From positions 496,001-560,000 of the forward strand of contig NZ_CANMMT010000001.1 of assembly GCF_947499065.1 (NCBI RefSeq): 64,000 bases of DNA, in the 5' to 3' direction. This DNA comes from an uncultured Tenacibaculum sp. (GTDB taxonomy: Bacteria > Bacteroidota > Bacteroidia > Flavobacteriales > Flavobacteriaceae). The position numbers were made by a program, and so were the translations under genes. Shown here one piece after another: positions 53,981 to 62,862 of this stretch. Below the pieces are notes generated by a model. That model was not told the DNA's origin. It saw only the letters and a program-made list of their open reading frames with translations, and searched no databases. Positions within the stretch are counted from its first letter, which is position 1. The number at the start of each line of letters is the position of its first letter.

Positions 53981-55023
53981 TACATTGCTTTTTCTAAAGT
54001 AAAAGAGAATTCTGATCCTTTACCAAAATCACTTTTTAATAAAATTGTCTCATTATGGGCTTCAATAATATGCTTCACAATAGATAATCCTAAACCAGAA
54101 CCACCTTGCTCTCTTGAACGACTTTGATCTACACGATAAAAACGCTCAAATAAACGAGAAACATGTTCTTGTTTTATACCTTCTCCATTATCGGAAATTT
54201 TAATAATGAACTTATTAGGATTGTATGTTTCTATACTAACTGTAGTTGCTCCTCCAACTTTTCCGTATTTTATAGAATTTACAATTAAGTTAATTAAAAC
54301 CTGTTCTATACGTTCTACATCACCTTTTACAAAATGAGGGAATTCATAAATTCGATCAAACATTAAAGTTATGTTTCTCTTTTTTGCTTTCATCTCAAAT
54401 AAATCAAAAACATTTTGAATCAGTTCAAGAATATTAAAGGTTTCAATATTCATTTTCATTCCTTCTGTTTCTAACTTAGCAATCATATCTAAATCTTTGA
54501 TAATAGATGTTAACCTTTCAACACCTTTATTCGCTCTATTTAAATACTTTGTACGAATTTCTTCATCTTCAGCAGCTCCTTCAATCAAAGTTAAAATATA
54601 TCCTTGAACAGTAAAAAGAGGTGTTTTTAACTCGTGAGCAACATTCCCTAAAAAATCTCTACGGAAAGAATCTCTTTGAGTTAACAATGCTATTTCCTCA
54701 CTTTTACCTTCAACATATTTTTGAACACTTTTAGTAAGAGCTTCAACATCGGTAGTTACTTTTTTCCTTTCCAAATCATTTACATCTAAAATGGAAATGT
54801 CCTCATAAAGTCTTTTAACTCTTTGATAAATAAAATATTCAGCTCGGTACTGAATAATAAAAAATGATATGATAAACATTACAACACCAAAGACAAGAAC
54901 AGTCCCTATTCCTAATAAATTAATTAGAAACAAATAAGAAAGTAAAGCAATTACAACAGAAATAGATGTAGAATATAATGCCGACCAAAGTGCGTATTTG
55001 TATGTTTTTTTAATTTTCTTCAT
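53980..55023 (-). CDS. Sensor histidine kinase, PhoR-like
   Basis: Protein of 347 residues with two close N-terminal spans (ALWSALYSTSISVVIALLSYLFL and LGIGTVLVFGVVMFIISFFII) and almost no periplasmic loop. HisKA has RDFLGNVAHELKTPLFTVQGYI with the phospho-acceptor His. HATPase motifs are NLIVNSIKYG, ISDNGEGI and GGSGLGLSIVKHII. With its neighbouring OmpR-type regulator it resembles PhoR/PhoB, but no phosphate genes are adjacent. Confidence 0.94.
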   Translation of the reverse strand: MKKIKKTYKYALWSALYSTSISVVIALLSYLFLINLLGIGTVLVFGVVMFIISFFIIQYRAEYFIYQRVKRLYEDISILDVNDLERKKVTTDVEALTKSVQKYVEGKSEEIALLTQRDSFRRDFLGNVAHELKTPLFTVQGYILTLIEGAAEDEEIRTKYLNRANKGVERLTSIIKDLDMIAKLETEGMKMNIETFNILELIQNVFDLFEMKAKKRNITLMFDRIYEFPHFVKGDVERIEQVLINLIVNSIKYGKVGGATTVSIETYNPNKFIIKISDNGEGIKQEHVSRLFERFYRVDQSRSREQGGSGLGLSIVKHIIEAHNETILLKSDFGKGSEFSFTLEKAM

Positions 55024-55078
55024 TATAAAAAAATAGATTGCCAGTTCAGCAATCTATATAAATATTTTAAAGTTTAAT

Positions 55079-55777
55079 TTATTTTTCTGCTCCTTCCAAA
55101 ACAAATTTATAACCAACTCCTTTTACAGTTTTAAAATAATCGTCACCAATTTTTTCTCTAAGTTTTCGAATATGCACATCAATTGTACGACCTCCTACTA
55201 CAACTTCATTACCCCAAACACTATCTAAAATAACTTCTCTTTTAAATACTTTTCCTGGTTTAGATGTTAATAATGAGAATAATTCAAATTCTTTTCTTGG
55301 CAAAGCTATTTTTTTATCTCCTTTAAACACAACATACTCATCTCTATTAATAATAATATCTCCAATCTTAGTTGTTGTATCAACAGATTCTTCAGTTTTC
55401 AAACGTCTTAACAACGATTTCACCTTACTTACCAAAACTTTTGGTTTTACTGGTTTGGTAATATAATCGTCTGCACCTGCATCAAAACCTGCTACTTGTG
55501 AATAATCTTCACCTCTAGCTGTTAGAAAAGAAATGATAACATCTTCTAATGGTTTAATGTTTCTAATCTTTTCACATGCTTCAATACCATCCATTTCTGG
55601 CATCATTATATCTAATAATATTAAATGAGGATGTATCTTTTTAGCAGTCTTTACTGCTTCATGCCCATTACTGGCAGTAAAAACCTGATAGCCTTCTGAT
55701 TTTAAGTTATAACCTACTATTTCTAAAATATCAGGTTCGTCATCAACTAATAAAATTTTAATATCATTCGTATTCAT
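55079..55777 (-). CDS. OmpR/PhoB-family response regulator
   Basis: Protein of 232 residues. Receiver: ILLVDDEPDILEIVGYNL, phospho-acceptor in LILLDIMMPEMDG, and DDYITKPVKPKVL. Winged-helix domain: LPRKEFELFSLLTSKPGKVFKREVILDSVWG and RTIDVHIRKLREKIG. It is 55 bp upstream of the kinase gene in the same operon. A PhoB-type function is likely from overall similarity only. Confidence 0.95.
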   Translation of the reverse strand: MNTNDIKILLVDDEPDILEIVGYNLKSEGYQVFTASNGHEAVKTAKKIHPHLILLDIMMPEMDGIEACEKIRNIKPLEDVIISFLTARGEDYSQVAGFDAGADDYITKPVKPKVLVSKVKSLLRRLKTEESVDTTTKIGDIIINRDEYVVFKGDKKIALPRKEFELFSLLTSKPGKVFKREVILDSVWGNEVVVGGRTIDVHIRKLREKIGDDYFKTVKGVGYKFVLEGAEK

Positions 55778-55944
55778 AGATTATTTGTATTGTGTTACCC
55801 AAAAGTAACCATAAAATTATAAATCGTTGGCTCTCTTATTTAACTTAACATTCATTTAATCTTTAATAAACCTTCGCTTAAATAGTTAATAGAAAAATTA
55901 ATCTGTAATTTTTTGTTTTTGTATCTTTATAAAAATTGTTTACG

Positions 55945-56061
55945 ATGAAACTTATTCCTTTATTTGGCGAAATATCTTATAAAACTAAAGAATTGTTTAT
56001 TTATAAGTTAAGGCAAGGAACTCCTAATCTGAAAACAAAACCCTTCTTTAATATTATTTAG
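55945..56061 (+). CDS. Possible 38-residue small ORF
   Basis: In the 358-bp gap 55778-56135 the only item seen is a frame starting MKLIPLFGEISYKTKELFIY and ending KPFFNII, basic, with no signal peptide or span. A promoter-like TATCTTTA lies about 20 bp upstream. It may be a small gene or a chance frame; the rest of the gap holds AT-rich promoter DNA. Confidence 0.3.
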   Translation: MKLIPLFGEISYKTKELFIYKLRQGTPNLKTKPFFNII

Positions 56062-56135
56062 TTTATCAAACCTCCACAAAAAAGACGAAAATTATCTTTA
56101 AAACACGAGTGTTTACATTTTAATAAAAAGAAAAA

Positions 56136-56852
56136 ATGTTGAATAAAATTAATCTTCAAAATATCTTGTTTTTAGATATTGAAACAGTTCCAGAAGTAGA
56201 ATTGTTTTCTGATTTATCGGAAGAAAAAAAAGAATTATACGCTTTAAAAACACAATACCAGCGAAAAGATGAAATCAGTGCCGAAGATTTTTACCATCGA
56301 GCAGGTATATGGGCAGAATTTGGAAAAATAATATGTATTTCTGTTGGATATTTTGTTGACAAAAAAGAAGAAAATCAGTTTAGAGTAACTTCTTTTTATG
56401 GCGATAATGAAGTTAAAATATTAAATGATTTTAAAAATTTACTTAATCAACATTTTAATCAAAACAAACATCTCTTATGTGCTCACAATGGAAAAGAATT
56501 TGATTTTCCTTACATAGCTCGTAGAATGATAATTAATCGCATTGAATTGCCTAAAAAACTTAACTTATTTGGTAAAAAACCATGGGAAGTTCCTCATTTA
56601 GACACCTTAGATTTATGGAAGTTTGGCGATTATAAACATTATACTTCTCTAAAATTATTAACTTCTATTTTAGACATTCCATCACCCAAACAGGATATTG
56701 ATGGAAGCGAAGTAGCTAATGTATATTATAAAGAGAAAAACTTACCTCGTATTGTTGAATATTGCGAACGTGATACCGTAGCAGTAGCACAACTTTTATT
56801 ACGATTTTTAAACAAACCTATTTTAGAAACTAAAAACATTGTAACGATATAA
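56136..56852 (+). CDS. 3'-5' exonuclease, DEDD PolB-like family
   Basis: Protein of 238 residues. ExoI motif ILFLDIETVPE, ExoII LLCAHNGKEFDFPYIARRM and ExoIII-type VEYCERDTVAVAQLLLRF supply the four acidic residues of a DEDD nuclease. It corresponds to the stand-alone predicted PolB-exonuclease-like family. Substrate and pathway are unknown. Its relation to the following VOC gene (53 bp gap) is unclear. Confidence 0.88.
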   Translation: MLNKINLQNILFLDIETVPEVELFSDLSEEKKELYALKTQYQRKDEISAEDFYHRAGIWAEFGKIICISVGYFVDKKEENQFRVTSFYGDNEVKILNDFKNLLNQHFNQNKHLLCAHNGKEFDFPYIARRMIINRIELPKKLNLFGKKPWEVPHLDTLDLWKFGDYKHYTSLKLLTSILDIPSPKQDIDGSEVANVYYKEKNLPRIVEYCERDTVAVAQLLLRFLNKPILETKNIVTI

Positions 56853-56905
56853 CACAAAATTTTTCTCCAATCAAAACTTCATAAAAAATTTAACCCCCTA
56901 ATAAA

Positions 56906-57523
56906 ATGAAAGTTAGTCATATATTATATAAAGTTAAAAACCTAGATGCTGGCGTAGAAAAATTCAGACAAGAAGGCTTTACGGTTGAATATGGTACAAA
57001 AAAAAAGCCTTACAATGCTATTATTTATTTTTCAGAAGGCCCTTATTTGGAATTAATTGGAGCTATCAAACTTCCTAGTATCATAAGTTTTTTAATGAAA
57101 TTATTTGGTAAAGGAAAAGTAGTAGAAAGAATAAATAATTGGCATTATTCGAAGGAAGGATTAATAGCTGTTTGTCTTGAAAATTACAAAACCAATTTAA
57201 GTCAAGAAAAGAAAATATTAACGAAGTACAATCAAAAATATTTTGAACGTCCTAGCAAAAGGCTTGACATCAAAAACAGGTTATTAAAGTTTAAAGTATT
57301 ATTTCCTAATGAATTAAAAATACCTTTTTTAATGACTTATTTCAATATTGATCCAAAACCAAAAAACTACGTTCATACGAATGGAATTAAGAAAATTAAA
57401 AGTATTTCATTCGGAACAGAAAAAGAATTTATTCCTTTAATAAATGAACTATGTGATGATGATACTCTCAAATTATTTTTAGGCGAAGGCGTAAAAGACT
57501 TAGAATACGAAAAACAACATTAA
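56906..57523 (+). CDS. VOC/glyoxalase-like domain protein
   Basis: Protein of 205 residues. The N-terminus VSHILYKVKNLDAGVEKFRQEGFTVEYG and ARIYFSEGPYLELIG-like strand (AIIYFSEGPYLELIG) are the first VOC half with the metal-type His and Glu. The second half is diverged. Reaction is unknown. It starts a run of tightly spaced small genes up to 58495. Confidence 0.82.
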   Translation: MKVSHILYKVKNLDAGVEKFRQEGFTVEYGTKKKPYNAIIYFSEGPYLELIGAIKLPSIISFLMKLFGKGKVVERINNWHYSKEGLIAVCLENYKTNLSQEKKILTKYNQKYFERPSKRLDIKNRLLKFKVLFPNELKIPFLMTYFNIDPKPKNYVHTNGIKKIKSISFGTEKEFIPLINELCDDDTLKLFLGEGVKDLEYEKQH

Positions 57524-57526
57524 AAG

Positions 57527-58000
57527 ATGAATGAAGCTCAACATAAACTACGTTTAACTGTATATGTAATATCTATTTTGATTGCGCTTGTAATCATAGC
57601 TGATTTTGCTTTACCAGGAAAAGTTATAACTGACAAAATTGCTAAGATTCAAAAGAGTTTAGAGGAATATTACAATGCAGGTGGAAACTATCATTATTCA
57701 TATAAAATAAGCACTAATAAACACGAGTTTTCGGTTACAGAAGAATTTGCTGTATTGGTAAAAGAAAATGAAGAAATAGAATATTCAGTTTCTCAAATTT
57801 TTAAAAAGATAAACTGGTATAAACAACCTAGTTCAGATGGCAAATCATATTATTCTTTAAGAATAGCATCAGGACTAGTACTTCCATTATTAGTTGTTCT
57901 TTCAATATTTATAGCTTATCGATATAAAAAGAAAATGAATACACTGTTATTTGTACTTCAAATCTTATTGATAGCTGACCTGATATTTTTAATTGTATAA
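57527..58000 (+). CDS. Hypothetical membrane protein
   Basis: Protein of 157 residues with three predicted spans: one near the N-terminus (YVISILIALVIIADFAL) and two at the end (SGLVLPLLVVLSIFIAY, LLFVLQILLIADLIFLI). Between them is a soluble ~75-residue loop rich in charged residues. Not recognised. It lies 3 bp after the VOC gene. Confidence 0.75.
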   Translation: MNEAQHKLRLTVYVISILIALVIIADFALPGKVITDKIAKIQKSLEEYYNAGGNYHYSYKISTNKHEFSVTEEFAVLVKENEEIEYSVSQIFKKINWYKQPSSDGKSYYSLRIASGLVLPLLVVLSIFIAYRYKKKMNTLLFVLQILLIADLIFLIV

Positions 58001-58013
58001 ACCAAAAAATATT

Positions 58014-58208
58014 ATGAAAAATAAGTTTGCTAATTGGAAAAAAGAAATTGATGAAATATCTAATTCTATTTGGAAAATAACTTTAACTCATACATTGGGT
58101 CCAACTATAGAAAAAACTGGAAATGATTTAGAACAACTTGAAAAAAAAACTGAATTATTAGTAACCCAAATGAATAAACAAATCGAAAAGAAACAAACAC
58201 AAAATTGA
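58014..58208 (+). CDS. Hypothetical small coiled-coil protein
   Basis: Protein of 64 residues, charged, starting MKNKFANWKKEIDEISNSIW and ending in a Lys/Gln/Glu-rich helix; no span. The ATG at 58014 is chosen over a TTG at 57993. The last base of its stop is shared with the ATG of the YciI-like gene, so the two are coupled. Function unknown. Confidence 0.65.
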   Translation: MKNKFANWKKEIDEISNSIWKITLTHTLGPTIEKTGNDLEQLEKKTELLVTQMNKQIEKKQTQN

Positions 58209-58495
58209 TGTTCATAATAAATCTAACTTATAAAACAGAATTAGAAAAAGTAGATCAATTTCTAAGCGAACATATTGAATTTTTAAATAAACAATATGAG
58301 TTAGGTCACTTCTTAGCTTCAGGACGAAAAATACCAAGAACAGGAGGCATAATATTATCCAATATTACATCAAAAGAAACATTAGAAAAGATTATCGAAA
58401 AAGACCCTTTTAAGAAAAATGAGCTAGCTGACTATGAATTCACTGAATTTATACCAAGTAAAACTTGCGAGGAATTGAAATTCTTAATTGAATAA
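58208..58495 (+). CDS. YciI-family protein
   Basis: Protein of 95 residues with the ferredoxin-like YciI fold: FIINLTYKTELEKVDQFLSEHIEFLNKQYELGHFLASGRKIPRTGGIIL. The conserved His (EHIEFL) and Asp (KDPF) of the family are present. Catalytic role is unknown. Confidence 0.88.
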   Translation: MFIINLTYKTELEKVDQFLSEHIEFLNKQYELGHFLASGRKIPRTGGIILSNITSKETLEKIIEKDPFKKNELADYEFTEFIPSKTCEELKFLIE

Positions 58496-58545
58496 ATATT
58501 TAACTTACTACATGGGAATCCTGACAACATAAATTTTACTCAAAA

Positions 58546-59115
58546 TTGACCGAACTAGAAAATTATATTAAATCCTACTTTGGAATAACAAACCAAAACT
58601 TAGACAAAATAACATCGCTTTTTAACGAGTCTGAGCTTAAAAAAGGAGAATATTATACTAAATCAGGACAATACTGCGAAAAACTAAGTTTTGTAAAAAG
58701 TGGATATGTTAGGCTTTTTGCTAAGGCTAATGACAAAGAAGTAACACAATGGATTGCTACCAAAGGACATTTCTTAACAGAGTTATACAGTTTTAATTTT
58801 AAACAAAGAGCTAGATGGAATATACAAGCACTAACCGACTGCGAACTATATACCATAAATAAAGAAAATTATGCTCTTTTGAATAATATAGTTCCAAACT
58901 GGACTGAAATAGAAAAGCAATTTATGGCAAATTGTTTTATCCAATTAGAAGATAGAATTTTCAGTCATTTATCACTTAATGCAGAAGAACGCTATCATCA
59001 ATTTTTTGAGAATAACAAAGAGCTCTTTAATCAAGTTCCTTTACAGTATCTAGCTTCAATGTTAGGAATGTCACCAGAAACATTTAGTAGAATACGAAAC
59101 AAGAAAAATTCTTGA
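58546..59115 (+). CDS. Crp/Fnr-family transcription regulator (TTG start)
   Basis: Protein of 189 residues. The cyclic-nucleotide-binding-like domain has KKGEYYTKSGQYCEKLSFVKSGYVRLF, and the C-terminal HTH has VPLQYLASMLGMSPETFSRIRNK. There is no ATG upstream in frame before a stop at 58522, and the TTG at 58546 gives the family N-terminus, so TTG is taken as start. No Fe-S cysteines are present. It lies upstream of an SRPBCC gene that has its own promoter. Confidence 0.88.
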   Translation: MTELENYIKSYFGITNQNLDKITSLFNESELKKGEYYTKSGQYCEKLSFVKSGYVRLFAKANDKEVTQWIATKGHFLTELYSFNFKQRARWNIQALTDCELYTINKENYALLNNIVPNWTEIEKQFMANCFIQLEDRIFSHLSLNAEERYHQFFENNKELFNQVPLQYLASMLGMSPETFSRIRNKKNS

Positions 59116-59147
59116 TTTTTATCAAGAGCATCACTTCAATTTCAATC

Positions 59148-59155
59148 TAGCTTTG
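59148..59155 (+). promoter_or_regulatory. -7 promoter element of SRPBCC gene
   Basis: TAGCTTTG fits TAnnTTTG. It overlaps the alternative TTG start at 59153, so the ATG at 59174 is preferred. Confidence 0.6.
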
Positions 59156-59173
59156 TTATATAATTCAAACAAT

Positions 59174-59596
59174 ATGGCAAAGCAAATTACAACATCAATT
59201 ACAATTAACGCTAGCAAAGAGAAGGTTTGGAGTATTCTTATGGATTTTGAGAATTACTCGAAATGGAATTCCTTTATTAAAGTTATTTCTGGAGAAATTA
59301 AGGTTGGAAACAGAATTCATGTGGAACTATCAGGAATGACTTTCAATCCTATAATTAAAACATTTGATAAAAACCTAGAATTAAAATGGCTTGGTAGTCT
59401 CTTGTTTAAAGGGCTTTTTGATGGAGAGCATAAATTCAAACTTACAGACAACGGAAATGGAACTACTTATTTTGAACAAAGTGAAAGCTTCAGTGGAATT
59501 TTGGTTGCTTTATTTTCAAAAAGTTTAGATACAAATACTAAAGCAGGTTTTGAACAAATGAATAACGAATTAAAATTACGAGCAGAAAATATCTAG
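59174..59596 (+). CDS. SRPBCC-family (START-like) protein
   Basis: Protein of 140 residues with the lipid/hydrophobic-ligand binding fold: ITINASKEKVWSILMDFENYSKWNSF opening, then GEHKFKLTDNGNGTTYFEQSESFSG. Family members bind small hydrophobic ligands or aid polyketide steps; its ligand is unknown. It converges on the LysR gene with a 4-bp overlap. Confidence 0.88.
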   Translation: MAKQITTSITINASKEKVWSILMDFENYSKWNSFIKVISGEIKVGNRIHVELSGMTFNPIIKTFDKNLELKWLGSLLFKGLFDGEHKFKLTDNGNGTTYFEQSESFSGILVALFSKSLDTNTKAGFEQMNNELKLRAENI

Positions 59597-60483
59597 TCCT
59601 TCGAAAAACTATCTTGAAAGTTAGAGATAAAATCGTGAATAAATTTCTTCGATGTATCTGCTGTACGAAAAACCAAATAGTGTTTTCTTTTTAATCCATT
59701 CTTGCTAATTCGTTTAAAAACCAAATTATCAGAAATTTTAAACGATTTAACCGCCCATTGAGGCATGCATATTATTCCCATATTTGCATTAACCATTTCC
59801 AAGGCAACTTCAGTTAATGGAATCGCTGAGATCTTTTGAGGAATGATTTTATTTGGTTTTAAAAAGCGTTCATACACAGAAACGGTTTCTAAAGGAAAAG
59901 AATGAATAATTAAGTGGAGGTTAGTGAAATCATTTACATCTAAATAATCTTTTTTACTAAAAGGGTTTTCTTTATGCATAATAGCAAAAACCTCATCTTC
60001 ATAAACTTCAATACTCGATAAAGTATCATTCTCAGGTTTGGAAGTAACAATAGCAATATCAATTTCGTTAGATAAAATTTTAGATATAGGTTGATGTGTA
60101 GCTTCTAAAATTAAATCAATAGTAATTTCAGGATATAGAAGTCCCATTTTTTGTACAAAAACAGGAAGACCTTGATAAAAACTATAACACTCAGTACTCA
60201 TTTTAATGGTACCAACAGACCCCATTCTTAACTGCTCAATATTTCGAAAACCATTTTCAATACTTTCAAGGATTTCGTTACCTAGTTTGTATAGTTCAGC
60301 ACCCTCATCAGTCAATTTCCATCTATTTCGACTTCTAAGAAAAACCTTAAAACCTAAACGTTCTTCTAATTCTCTTAATTGATGACTCAAAGCCGATTGT
60401 GTTAAAAACAACTTATTGGCAGAATTGGCAATACTACCTTCTTCAACAATTGTTTTAATAAGTCTAAAATACTTGATTTCCAT
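59593..60483 (-). CDS. LysR-family transcription regulator
   Basis: Protein of 296 residues. The N-terminal winged HTH is EIKYFRLIKTIVEEGSIANSANKLFLTQSALSHQLRELEERLGFKVF; the effector domain follows (GTIKMSTECYSFYQGLPVF). The ATG at 60483 is chosen over a TTG three codons earlier. It is divergent from an NTF2-like gene and the beta-lactamase-hydrolase fusion, an arrangement like ampR-ampC, so it is their likely regulator. Confidence 0.93.
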   Translation of the reverse strand: MEIKYFRLIKTIVEEGSIANSANKLFLTQSALSHQLRELEERLGFKVFLRSRNRWKLTDEGAELYKLGNEILESIENGFRNIEQLRMGSVGTIKMSTECYSFYQGLPVFVQKMGLLYPEITIDLILEATHQPISKILSNEIDIAIVTSKPENDTLSSIEVYEDEVFAIMHKENPFSKKDYLDVNDFTNLHLIIHSFPLETVSVYERFLKPNKIIPQKISAIPLTEVALEMVNANMGIICMPQWAVKSFKISDNLVFKRISKNGLKRKHYLVFRTADTSKKFIHDFISNFQDSFSKD

Positions 60484-60515
60484 GTCACACAAAGTTAACG
60501 ATTTAGAGGTTAAAG

Positions 60516-60540
60516 CTTAGTTGAAAAAAATTCAGTTAAG
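60516..60540. promoter_or_regulatory. LysR-type dyad in divergent intergenic region
   Basis: CTTAGTTGAA (60516-60525) and TTCAGTTAAG (60531-60540) are complementary at 8 of 10 positions with a 5-bp spacer. The size and position, 33 bp from the LysR start and 73 bp from the next gene, fit a LysR binding site. Confidence 0.45.
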
Positions 60541-60612
60541 AAATAAAAACCTTCAATTTCTAAATTCAAAACACCACAACATTCAAACTAATTTTACAAA
60601 AAAATTAAAATT

Positions 60613-61002
60613 ATGTCCAAGCAAAAAAACAATACAACAAACAGCTTACTAAAAGCAGTACAAACCTATTTCGATGCTATTCATTATTGCGACACTAAAA
60701 AACTAAACCAAGTATTTCATAAAAGCTCCAGCCTTTTTGATGTAGATGAAGGAAAGCTTTTTGTAGAACCAATAGCAAGTTTTAGCAAAGATGTAGGAGG
60801 AAGAATATCGCCAGCGAGCAAAGGGCAAAAATTAGCAGCTGAAATTTTAATGATTGATTGGTTATCGCCAGCATGTGCAACAGTCAAAATAAGAATTAGA
60901 GCACATAAAAACGTATTTGTAGATCACCTAGGATTTGTAAATGGAGAAGAAGGATGGCAAATAGTTTCTAAAATATGGCACCTCGAAAAAGTAATCAATT
61001 AA
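60613..61002 (+). CDS. NTF2-like protein (lumazine-binding-type family)
   Basis: Protein of 129 residues. The pattern AVQTYFDAIHYCDTKKLNQVFHKSSSLFDVDEGKL and the ending GEEGWQIVSKIWHLE match the small NTF2-like family often listed as putative lumazine-binding. No signal peptide. It may be an enzyme or binding protein. It is the first plus-strand gene opposite the LysR regulator, 43 bp before the lactamase fusion. Confidence 0.85.
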   Translation: MSKQKNNTTNSLLKAVQTYFDAIHYCDTKKLNQVFHKSSSLFDVDEGKLFVEPIASFSKDVGGRISPASKGQKLAAEILMIDWLSPACATVKIRIRAHKNVFVDHLGFVNGEEGWQIVSKIWHLEKVIN

Positions 61003-61045
61003 AACTGCTTTTTAAGTATATTCGCTATAAACAAAAGATAGCAAA

Positions 61046-62347
61046 ATGAAATCGAAATTACTTTTCACTTTATTTATAATCTTTTTTATTTCTTCATGTA
61101 AAAAAGAGCCAAAAAACTATGAATCGGAAACATTAAAAATTAAACAAGTAGCAAACAATGTTTATCAACATATATCATACTTAGAAACAGAAAGCTGGGG
61201 TTCAGTTCCATGCAATGGAATGATATATTTAAATGGAAACGAAGCAATTATATTTGACACTCCAACCAATAAAAAAGCAACAGAAGAACTAATAAACTGG
61301 ATAGGAAAGAGAAAAGTTAAAGCAGTAATAGCAACGCATTTTCATATTGATTGTTTGGCAACTTTAGAACAATTTCATGAAAAAGGAATAAAATCTTATG
61401 CAACCAAACAAACAATTGAACTTGCCAGAGCAAACAACGAAAAAGTACTGCCGCAAAATGGTTTTGAAAAAGAAAAAGAATTTCAAATAGGTAATAAAAC
61501 AATACTAGCAAAATACTATGGAGAAGGACATACTAAAGATAATATTGTTGGTTATGTACCATCAGAAAAAGTACTGTTTGGAGGTTGCTTTATAAAACAA
61601 GTAAAAGCACCAAAAGGAAACTTAGAAGATGCCAATACCTCAGCATGGCCAACAAGTGTAAAAAAACTAAAAAAAGAACTAACAGATATAAAAGTAGTTA
61701 TACCAGGACATGGAAAAAGCGGCGGAACAGAACTCTTAGATTATACCATAAACCTATTCGAAAAAGAGAAGAAAAAATATGTATTCTTCTTACATAATCG
61801 ATTTTTAGAAGAACACGATTTAGAAGAATCACATCCAGAATATGGAAGAACAGAATACAAAGAAATAATAGCAGCATTCAAAAAAAGAAAATTAACTGTA
61901 ATAAGTGAACAAAGAAAAGGCAATGTAAATGCAAGAGAATATGCTACGAAGGTTGTTAATCAAATAGACAGTTTAGTAACAAACGGAGTTAAACCAGAGC
62001 ATATAACAGTTGTAGGAACTTCAAAAGGAGGCTATATAGCACAGTATGTATCAACCTTGGCAAACAATCCAAAATTGAATTTTGTATTTGTGGCAAGTTT
62101 TCAAAACAGTGATTTAGAAAATATTCCAGAAATAAACTTCTGTGGAAATATTTTAAATATTTATGAAAAAACAGATCCATTTGGGCAATCAGCCATCAAA
62201 CGAAAACAAAATTCAACATGCGAAATAGCACATTTTAAAGAAATAGAGCTACATACGGGAATGAAACATGGTTTTCTGTTCAAACCATTAAAAGAATGGA
62301 TAGAACCAGCAACAAAATGGGCTAATGGAAATTATGAAATGGAGTAA
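61046..62347 (+). CDS. Lipoprotein fusing subclass-B1-like metallo-beta-lactamase and alpha/beta hydrolase
   Basis: Protein of 433 residues with lipobox FFISSC (Cys18). Residues ~30-240 are a B1-type metallo-beta-lactamase with complete zinc ligands: H98-x-H100-x-D102 (THFHID), H162 (GEGHT), C181 (GGCFIK, with Lys184) and H222 (PGHGKSGG), plus the B1 marker GNLEDAN. From about 244 to the end lies an alpha/beta-hydrolase-like region with nucleophile Ser326 in VVGTSKGGYIAQY, Asp in EKTDPFG and His in GMKHGF. Ordinary B1 enzymes have about 250 residues. Beta-lactam hydrolysis is plausible but unproven. Confidence 0.85.
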   Translation: MKSKLLFTLFIIFFISSCKKEPKNYESETLKIKQVANNVYQHISYLETESWGSVPCNGMIYLNGNEAIIFDTPTNKKATEELINWIGKRKVKAVIATHFHIDCLATLEQFHEKGIKSYATKQTIELARANNEKVLPQNGFEKEKEFQIGNKTILAKYYGEGHTKDNIVGYVPSEKVLFGGCFIKQVKAPKGNLEDANTSAWPTSVKKLKKELTDIKVVIPGHGKSGGTELLDYTINLFEKEKKKYVFFLHNRFLEEHDLEESHPEYGRTEYKEIIAAFKKRKLTVISEQRKGNVNAREYATKVVNQIDSLVTNGVKPEHITVVGTSKGGYIAQYVSTLANNPKLNFVFVASFQNSDLENIPEINFCGNILNIYEKTDPFGQSAIKRKQNSTCEIAHFKEIELHTGMKHGFLFKPLKEWIEPATKWANGNYEME

Positions 62348-62781
62348 TGAAAAAAGATAATTTACAACCATATTTTTTCTTTTTAGCATCAGCTATATTT
62401 TCTTTTGGTTTTTTAATAGTATTGATAAATGGTTATTATCATTACACCTATCAAGAATTTATAAGTACTAATCGAAAAGATTTAATAGTTCGACTAGGTT
62501 TTCTATCTTATGCAACAGGATTTATTTATTATCCTACAGTTATAATTCCAATAGCACTTATAACCTGGAAAGCAAAAAACAAACAAAACCTGAAAGGAAA
62601 AGCAATATGGTTTTCTTCTGCTATTGCTATAATTTTTATTGGAATTTTATTCTATACCAATACTATTAACAACCTAATATCTCTATCAAAAGGAAAGCTA
62701 ATTTTAGGTCTTTTTATAATTGGATTATCAATACCTATTTATTGGAATAAAGAATTATTGAAAAAAAGACAGCAAAACTAA
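62347..62781 (+). CDS. Hypothetical four-span membrane protein
   Basis: Protein of 144 residues with four predicted spans (FFFLASAIFSFGFLIVLI, FLSYATGFIYYPTVIIPIAL, AIWFSSAIAIIFIGILFY, LILGLFIIGLSIPIYW). Its ATG overlaps the stop of the lactamase fusion (TAATG), so it is translationally coupled to it. Not recognised. Confidence 0.75.
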   Translation: MKKDNLQPYFFFLASAIFSFGFLIVLINGYYHYTYQEFISTNRKDLIVRLGFLSYATGFIYYPTVIIPIALITWKAKNKQNLKGKAIWFSSAIAIIFIGILFYTNTINNLISLSKGKLILGLFIIGLSIPIYWNKELLKKRQQN

Positions 62782-62862
62782 TTGAAAAATAGGGTTCACT
62801 CATTTACAGTACAAAAAAAGGGAAGCATAGTTTACATTTGAATAAGCATTAACAAAAAAGCT

